A stretch of 64,000 nucleotides of DNA, taken from the NCBI RefSeq assembly GCF_900177735.1, contig NZ_FXBB01000001.1, positions 248,001 to 312,000 on the forward strand, in the 5' to 3' direction. Source of the DNA: Dethiosulfovibrio salsuginis. Its GTDB lineage: Bacteria; Synergistota; Synergistia; Synergistales; Dethiosulfovibrionaceae. The stretch's first letter is position 1. Each line of letters begins with the position of its first letter. Positions 58,919 to 64,000 of the stretch are shown here, piece by piece. A model generated the notes under the pieces. That model did no database searches and was not told the DNA's origin. It was given only the letters and a program-made list of their open reading frames with translations. The position numbers and the translations under genes are program-made.

Positions 58919-61548
58919 CTTTTACCTGCACTCTCCTTGTAGTCAGGGTATTTAGCCCTGATCCAGTCTATTTCGTCGTCTCTGGTGTCAACCTCTCCGT
59001 CCAGCCTGGCGGCCAGAAGGGCTCTGAGCATATCACCTATAGCCGGACTTTCTCTATATCCCATGTCTATCAGGTGAGACCCGGTCAACATAGGCCGAAC
59101 CTTGACCAGTCTCGTCAGGTAGAGGACCAGCCGTCTTCTGAATCGCCATAGGGAGGTGGACACCGCCCAGGCGAATACCGCTACAGGGCTATATTCCTCC
59201 AAAGAGCTCACTATTGTGGAAAAAGGGGGAGACTGCTTTCCACCTAGCTTTGCCTCCATCGTGCCCATGTCCTCTACGCAGAGGGAGAGAAGTTCCCTTT
59301 CCTTTGCGGTCAGGCAGAGCCTGTCTGCGACCCGGTGGTATAGGTCCGAGGGGCTATCCAGAAACAACATGGACAGAGTGGCTATCCATAGGTCCCCTCC
59401 CATAGGGAGGAGGTCTCGACCCAGCCTTCTGGTCGATAGGGATAGCCGCCTGAGGGCCCAGGCCACCCGAGAGCCTATTTTTATGCCCGGAAAAACCGCC
59501 TCTAGAAGCCCTAGTTCGTCCATTCTTCTGACGATAGGCCAGGGCCTGGGCTCTATAAGGCAGATCTCCAACTCGGAACGAAGGCGGAAGCCCGATAGGT
59601 TGCCGAGCAATCCCCCTCTTATGCAGCTGTTCATCGTCCTGAGGGCGTTGTCGTCCAGCTCAAATCCCAGACGCTGTTCCAGCCTAACCCCTCTGAACAT
59701 CCTGGTAGGGTCCTCCACAAAGCTCAGATTGTGAAGGCTTCTTAGTTTTTGTGACAGCAGATCTCTTCTGCCACCGAAGTAGTCCACCAGGGTACCCCAG
59801 TTTTCGCCGTCTATGGACAGTGCCATAGCGTTCACGGTGAAATCACGCCGGTATAGGTCGTGTTTTAAGGAGTCGCTGGAGACGGTGGGCTGGGCTGTAG
59901 GGTATTCGTAGAACTCCCTCCGGGCCGTGGCCACATCCACCTTTCTTCCGTCGGGAAAGGACAGGGTTCCGGTCTGGAATCGACCGTGAAGGGATACCTG
60001 CACTCCATCCCTTTCCCAGGACCTCAAAAAGTCGATTCCCCTTCCCTCGACGACTATATCCAGGTCGTATATAGGTTTTCCAAGCATCAGATCCCTGACT
60101 ACCCCTCCTACTACGTAGGCGTTCATCCCCATGTCCGAGGCCCGTCGCCCTAGACCTATGAGGAGGTCTCTATCCGATGGGGAAAGACCTTCGTTAAGCA
60201 GTCCAGCCATAGATTCGGTCCAGGGATATTCGGAGCCTATCTGTCTGTCCTCCACCGGAATGGAGACGGGGTAAAGAGCCCGGAGCAGGTCGGTTCTGGT
60301 GACTATGCCTCGGAGCTCCCCCTGGGCCACCACAGGCAGTCTCCCGATATTGTGGGCGACCATAGACCGGTGGACCTCTTCGATAGAGGCGCCGGAGGGG
60401 ACGGTTATCACGCCCTCAGTCATGAACTCGTTGACCTGAGCCTCGCCGTAACCGTGGAGCTGGGCTTTATCCAGGTCTTTTCTCGTTATGAGGCCGAACA
60501 GCCTACCCTCTCTGGTGACAGGAAGGGCGGAGTGGCCGTATCTGAGCATTATCCTGTAGGCGTCGTTTACCGAGCTCGCTTCGTCTACGGCCATAACCGG
60601 CGTGGTCATTACGTCGTCCACCGTCAGGACCGGGGTTATCATGGTCTCCAGCCTGGATTCCAGTTCCTCCAGTATGGATCTAGGGGTTCTGCCCGAGACC
60701 GCCGCCGAGGCCGCCTGAGGGTGTCCCCCTCCTCCTAGAGGTTTCAGTAACTCAGAGACGTCCAGGAGGTCTTCCTTGCTTCTGGCCACGACGTAGGTCC
60801 TGTTCTCCATTTTGACCGCAGCGAGGACGACGTCGGCGGCGAAGAAGTCCCTTAGCCTGTGAGCGAACAGGGAAATTCCCTCGACGTACACGTCCACCGC
60901 TGCTCTTGTCAGCACTATTCTGGCGCCGGATATATACCTTTCCCAGGCGTTTTCTACAAGTCTGTCCATCATTCGTCTTTCAGGGGCGGATAGACCGACC
61001 TCTATGGCCGAGGGTATTAAGGTGACGTCCGCACCGCAGTCTTTCATCCGGCTCATCATGGCGTAGTCCCTGCTGGTGGTGCCGCCGAAGAGGAGCCCTC
61101 CGGTGTCCTCATAGATTCCCATGGCGAACAAGGTGGCCTCGTGGGGGTTTGGCGTTATGCCCCTTTTGAACATCTCCTCAAGAAGAAGGGTCACAGTGGC
61201 GCCAACAGGTTCGATCTTTGAGAAGGATGCCTGAATTTCGTCGGCACAGGGGGGGTGGTGGTCGTAGATATGGACGTCCACGTCAGGACGACCGGCCAAT
61301 GGAGCCAGTACGCCTAGCCTGCGCACCGATCTGGCGTCCACCACGATAAGCTTGGTTACCTGGTCCATTCTGACCTTCCTGGGGGTCAGGACGGTCCATC
61401 GACCTCTGTGCCGTTTCAGGAAGTCCCTGACGTTTCTCTCAGCGGAGCCGGAAAAACAGGGAACGCCGTCGGGATATAGTTTCCCGGCGGCGATCATGCT
61501 TGCCAAAGAGTCGAAGTCACTGCCGACGTGACTGGTTATGAGTTTCAA
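58915..61548 (-). CDS. DHH-CBS-tRNA nucleotidyltransferase fusion (CCA- or A-adding)
   Basis: An 877-residue fusion. Residues 1-310 are a DHH/DHHA1 phosphoesterase: HVGSDFDSLASMIAA, IYDHHPP and GGGGHPQAAS. Residues 315-430 are two CBS domains (VDDVMTTPVMAVDEA and VNEFMTEGVITVPSGA). Residues 465-870 are a class II nucleotidyltransferase: VVGGVVRDLMLGKPIYDLDIVVEG with the catalytic aspartates, RRDFTVNAMALS and DPTRMFRGVRL. Such fusions occur in several deep lineages as CCA- or A-adding enzymes. The DHH part may remove nucleotides, and CBS domains may sense adenine nucleotides; both are inference. It overlaps both neighbours by 4 nt. Confidence 0.93.
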   Translation of the reverse strand: MKLITSHVGSDFDSLASMIAAGKLYPDGVPCFSGSAERNVRDFLKRHRGRWTVLTPRKVRMDQVTKLIVVDARSVRRLGVLAPLAGRPDVDVHIYDHHPPCADEIQASFSKIEPVGATVTLLLEEMFKRGITPNPHEATLFAMGIYEDTGGLLFGGTTSRDYAMMSRMKDCGADVTLIPSAIEVGLSAPERRMMDRLVENAWERYISGARIVLTRAAVDVYVEGISLFAHRLRDFFAADVVLAAVKMENRTYVVARSKEDLLDVSELLKPLGGGGHPQAASAAVSGRTPRSILEELESRLETMITPVLTVDDVMTTPVMAVDEASSVNDAYRIMLRYGHSALPVTREGRLFGLITRKDLDKAQLHGYGEAQVNEFMTEGVITVPSGASIEEVHRSMVAHNIGRLPVVAQGELRGIVTRTDLLRALYPVSIPVEDRQIGSEYPWTESMAGLLNEGLSPSDRDLLIGLGRRASDMGMNAYVVGGVVRDLMLGKPIYDLDIVVEGRGIDFLRSWERDGVQVSLHGRFQTGTLSFPDGRKVDVATARREFYEYPTAQPTVSSDSLKHDLYRRDFTVNAMALSIDGENWGTLVDYFGGRRDLLSQKLRSLHNLSFVEDPTRMFRGVRLEQRLGFELDDNALRTMNSCIRGGLLGNLSGFRLRSELEICLIEPRPWPIVRRMDELGLLEAVFPGIKIGSRVAWALRRLSLSTRRLGRDLLPMGGDLWIATLSMLFLDSPSDLYHRVADRLCLTAKERELLSLCVEDMGTMEAKLGGKQSPPFSTIVSSLEEYSPVAVFAWAVSTSLWRFRRRLVLYLTRLVKVRPMLTGSHLIDMGYRESPAIGDMLRALLAARLDGEVDTRDDEIDWIRAKYPDYKESAGKR

Positions 61549-62429
61549 CGACAGGCCCCACAGAGGGCTTCCCTGAAGGGAAGGCTGGCCCTGAGGACGT
61601 CGGATACCGCGACCGGCACAGGAGGTTTTTTCATTATGGATGCGGCCTCCTCCGATATGGCCGGTACGAGGTTGGCGAGGGTGTAGAACTGGACCTCCCA
61701 GTTTTCCGTCAGAAACTGTTCGTACTTGGAGTAGGCGGTCTCAACGGAGGAGAGGTTCGCCTGATAGGCCAGTTTTTTACCCAGCACTCCCGATATGATC
61801 TGTCTGGCCTGTTTTCTGAAGGCACATTGAATTTTTACGGTACAGATGGAGGCCATTCTCTGCATCTTTTCTCCGTAGGGGGTCAGAAAATCCCTTAGTT
61901 CGTCAAGAGAGCCTTCGTTGTGAATGACCAAGTCGGCGGAGTTTTTCTTTTCCTCCGACGGGAGCATAAAATCCTCCCTTTTTTGAAGCATATCCATAGA
62001 GAGGCCTCTGTGGCCGTTTCTGGTGGATCTGATCTCCTGAGAGGCGGTTACGTAGGCGGTCATGTCACACCAGTAAGGAACCCCCGATTCAAACATAAGC
62101 GGTATTTCAACCACCACCCAGCCTCTTTCGGAGGCCAGACCTGCGGTCATATCCCGCCTCACCATAGGATGAATTAGGTCGCACAGCCAACGGTAGTCCG
62201 CTTCGTCGGAGAATACCTTATCGGCGATGCCGCTGAAGGATATCTCCCCGTTCTCCGCTATAACCGAATCTCCCCATCTGACCTTGGCGGCCTGAAGTAG
62301 CTCCGGTTCACACCACAGCTTTTTCACTATCAGATCGGCGTCGATTATCCTGGCACCCATATCCCGAAATAGGGACGCTACGGTGGATTTACCAGCTCCT
62401 ATATCCCCGGTTAGACCTAAAACGAACAT
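61545..62429 (-). CDS. coaE: Dephospho-CoA kinase fused to a CutA1-like domain
   Basis: Residues 1-190 are CoaE: P-loop LTGDIGAGKSTVA, DADLIVKKLW, the IHPMVRRDM and VVVEIPLMFESG blocks, and QKREDFM. CoaE makes coenzyme A from dephospho-CoA. The remaining ~100 residues (from MASICTVKIQCAF) are unlike any CoaE tail. They follow the CutA1 pattern: RKQARQIISGVLGKKLAYQANLSS, a YSKYEQFLTENWEVQFYTLANL block and a PPVPVAV end. The 294-residue length, against about 200 usual, reflects this fusion. It starts 40 nt inside the uvrD-like gene. Confidence 0.85.
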   Translation of the reverse strand: MFVLGLTGDIGAGKSTVASLFRDMGARIIDADLIVKKLWCEPELLQAAKVRWGDSVIAENGEISFSGIADKVFSDEADYRWLCDLIHPMVRRDMTAGLASERGWVVVEIPLMFESGVPYWCDMTAYVTASQEIRSTRNGHRGLSMDMLQKREDFMLPSEEKKNSADLVIHNEGSLDELRDFLTPYGEKMQRMASICTVKIQCAFRKQARQIISGVLGKKLAYQANLSSVETAYSKYEQFLTENWEVQFYTLANLVPAISEEAASIMKKPPVPVAVSDVLRASLPFREALCGACR

Positions 62430-64000
62430 TCTGGAGATCCTCCTCTCCTGTTTCCTCTATACACCTGCAGGTCTCGGGGATCTCCCACAAAAACCTGGAC
62501 AGGCCGTTCATCAGAACCGATCCAAAAAGACGACGGAGCTCTACGCCGGAGATGTATAGCCTCTCCTCCGCTCTCGTTATGCCGACGTACCAGAGACGAC
62601 GCTCCTCCTCCATCTCCTCCGACGATCCGTCCACCACTCGATTGTGGGGGAAAAGTCCTTCCTCTAAGCCTACCACAAAAACCACCGGAAATTCCAATCC
62701 CTTTGCGGAGTGAAGGGAGGAAAGGCTGATCCCATCGGGGACCGAGTCGACCTCCTGGTCGGTGTAGAGGGATATCTCCGCCAGCACGTCCTCCAGGGCG
62801 TCGGATAACACGTTTAATGACGCCAATTCCATTACGTTTTCGAGTCGCTCTTCCCATTGATCGGGATAGCCTTTTTCCAGGTAGGCTCCGTAGCCTATGG
62901 AGTCGAGGACGTAGGGGACCAGCCTGGACATATCGGAGCCCATATCGAGCATGGATATCATGTGACCAGCCAGATCTTTGATACCGACAGCCCCTTTGCC
63001 TTTCAAGGGGCATCTGCCGTCGGCCAGTTTTATCCATACCGACCGAGAGTCTCCTTTTTCCCTGAGCAGAAAGTCCGATAGGATGGACAGTCCTTTAGGT
63101 CCTATCCCTCTAGGGGGGACGTTGACCACCCTGGCGAGGGCACTGCCGTCTCTGTGGTTTACCGCAAGACGAAGGTAGGAGACCACGTCTTTGACCTCTT
63201 TCCGGTCGTAGAAGGCGGTTCCTTTGACGACCCTGTAGGGCAGCGATCGGGAGATAAACTCCTGCTCCAGGTTTCTGCTCAAGGCGTTGATCCTGTAGAG
63301 AACCGCTATGTCGCTGTACCGATATCCTAGAGAGGATAGTTCCTCCACTTTGTCCGCCACGTAACGGGCCTCGGATCTCTCGTCTCTCAGTTTAGCGACC
63401 CCTATAGGCTCTCCCCCCGAACGGTCGGTCCAGAGCCTTTTATCCGGCCTGTTTACGTTGTTCTGTATCACCGAGTTAGCCGCTTTAAGTATTATCTCCG
63501 ATGAACGGTAGTTCTGTTCGAGCAGGACGATTTTCGCTCCCGGAAAGTGTCTCTCGAAGCCCAGTATAACCGACATGTCCGCCCCTCTCCATCCGTAGAT
63601 GGACTGATCCGGGTCTCCGACGACCATTACGTTAGCGCTGTCTCCTGCGAGGGTTTTCATCATGGAGAACTGGGGCCTGTTGACGTCCTGATATTCGTCC
63701 ACCAAGATCCAGTCGAGCCTGGATCTTTCCCTGAGGAGGATGGATTCATCGGTTTTCATGAGGTGCAGAGGCATTATTATTAGATCGTCGAAATCGAAAG
63801 CCCCCTGTTCCTTCATGGCCATACGGTATTTGTCGTAGACCTCCGCCATGTCCCCCTCAAGGGAAGGGTCGAGGGTTGAGGGATCGCAGGAGGTTTTCGC
63901 CTTGGAGATACCCTCCAGCAACCAGGAGGGGTCGTAGCGAGAGGGGTCTATTCCCAGCTCTTTAGCTATTTTTTTGACCAGAGAGAGACACTCCGATCGG
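62389..64000 (-). CDS. UvrD/PcrA-type superfamily 1 helicase (5' end outside window)
   Basis: The frame is open from the window edge to 62389, about 536 residues, missing the N-terminus with the Walker A motif. Visible motifs are DEYQDVNRPQ (II), VVGDPDQSIYGWRGA (III), LEQNYRS (IV), SLHSAKGLEFPVVFVVGLEEGLFPH (V) and RRLWYVGITRAEERLYIS (VI). This is a 3'-5' DNA helicase of repair and replication restart. The TTG at 63921 is only an internal codon; conserved sequence (KKIAKELGIDP) continues upstream of it. Confidence 0.94.
   Translation of the reverse strand, partial: RSECLSLVKKIAKELGIDPSRYDPSWLLEGISKAKTSCDPSTLDPSLEGDMAEVYDKYRMAMKEQGAFDFDDLIIMPLHLMKTDESILLRERSRLDWILVDEYQDVNRPQFSMMKTLAGDSANVMVVGDPDQSIYGWRGADMSVILGFERHFPGAKIVLLEQNYRSSEIILKAANSVIQNNVNRPDKRLWTDRSGGEPIGVAKLRDERSEARYVADKVEELSSLGYRYSDIAVLYRINALSRNLEQEFISRSLPYRVVKGTAFYDRKEVKDVVSYLRLAVNHRDGSALARVVNVPPRGIGPKGLSILSDFLLREKGDSRSVWIKLADGRCPLKGKGAVGIKDLAGHMISMLDMGSDMSRLVPYVLDSIGYGAYLEKGYPDQWEERLENVMELASLNVLSDALEDVLAEISLYTDQEVDSVPDGISLSSLHSAKGLEFPVVFVVGLEEGLFPHNRVVDGSSEEMEEERRLWYVGITRAEERLYISGVELRRLFGSVLMNGLSRFLWEIPETCRCIEETGEEDLQNVRFRSNRGYRSW

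Overview
The window looks like chromosomal DNA of a Synergistota bacterium, possibly Dethiosulfovibrio-like. This is inferred from gene content and general protein character, not from a marker gene. The supports are selA-selB with yedF (selenocysteine use), an amino-acid ABC transporter whose binding protein and permease are fused, a threonine T-box, RemA (DUF370) with a gmk-rpoZ-coaBC-priA run, a DHH-CBS-tRNA nucleotidyltransferase fusion, and moderately high GC with dense, overlapping operons.

Layout. Positions 1-17.8 kb are a long leftward block of housekeeping genes: a PriA-like protein (cut by the window start), coaBC, rpoZ, gmk, remA, yicC, hflX, plsC, cmk, an HDOD protein, rluB-type synthase, scpB, scpA, trpS, a Nif3-like protein, one CAU-anticodon tRNA, a ferredoxin, purR, ispE, veg, selB and selA. 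Divergent from selA is yedF at 17.9-18.5 kb, followed by a striking 200-nt nested inverted-repeat element and a perfect 44-nt palindromic terminator. Leftward speD, the ABC transporter, murB, a YgiQ-type radical SAM gene, hemW and lepA follow to 27.9 kb. A rightward de novo purine operon, purCSQLFMNHDE, fills 28.1-38.15 kb and starts at a sigma-A-like promoter.

The accessory region is 38.2-50.7 kb, between purE and an aldo/keto reductase gene. It holds two leftward cassettes. Cassette 1 encodes an SNF2-type helicase, a DUF4391 protein, a type III-like Mod methyltransferase with an AT-rich, apparently swapped recognition domain, a Res-like helicase-nuclease and a tiny membrane protein. Cassette 2 encodes a 64-aa protein, an AAA ATPase, a TOPRIM-like DUF4276 protein and an orphan HicB-like protein. 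A copy of the purE 3' end plus its terminator lies between the cassettes. Directly next to it is a copy of a 45-nt sequence that also lies just upstream of the aldo/keto reductase gene. The order A-cassette1-B'A'-cassette2-B suggests that two allelic defence cassettes, each once sitting alone between purE and the reductase, were joined in tandem by recombination. This is the most interesting structure in the window.

From 51.7 kb to the right end transcription is leftward again. There is a GGDEF-EAL protein, a class IV aminotransferase, a stand-alone ACT-domain protein, thrB and thrC under a T-box with an ACC (Thr) specifier, then an unexplained hairpin-rich stretch. surE, a site-2-type protease, a DHH-CBS-nucleotidyltransferase fusion, coaE fused to a CutA1-like tail and a UvrD/PcrA helicase (cut by the window end) complete the window. 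All calls come from reading the sequence; no database search was run.
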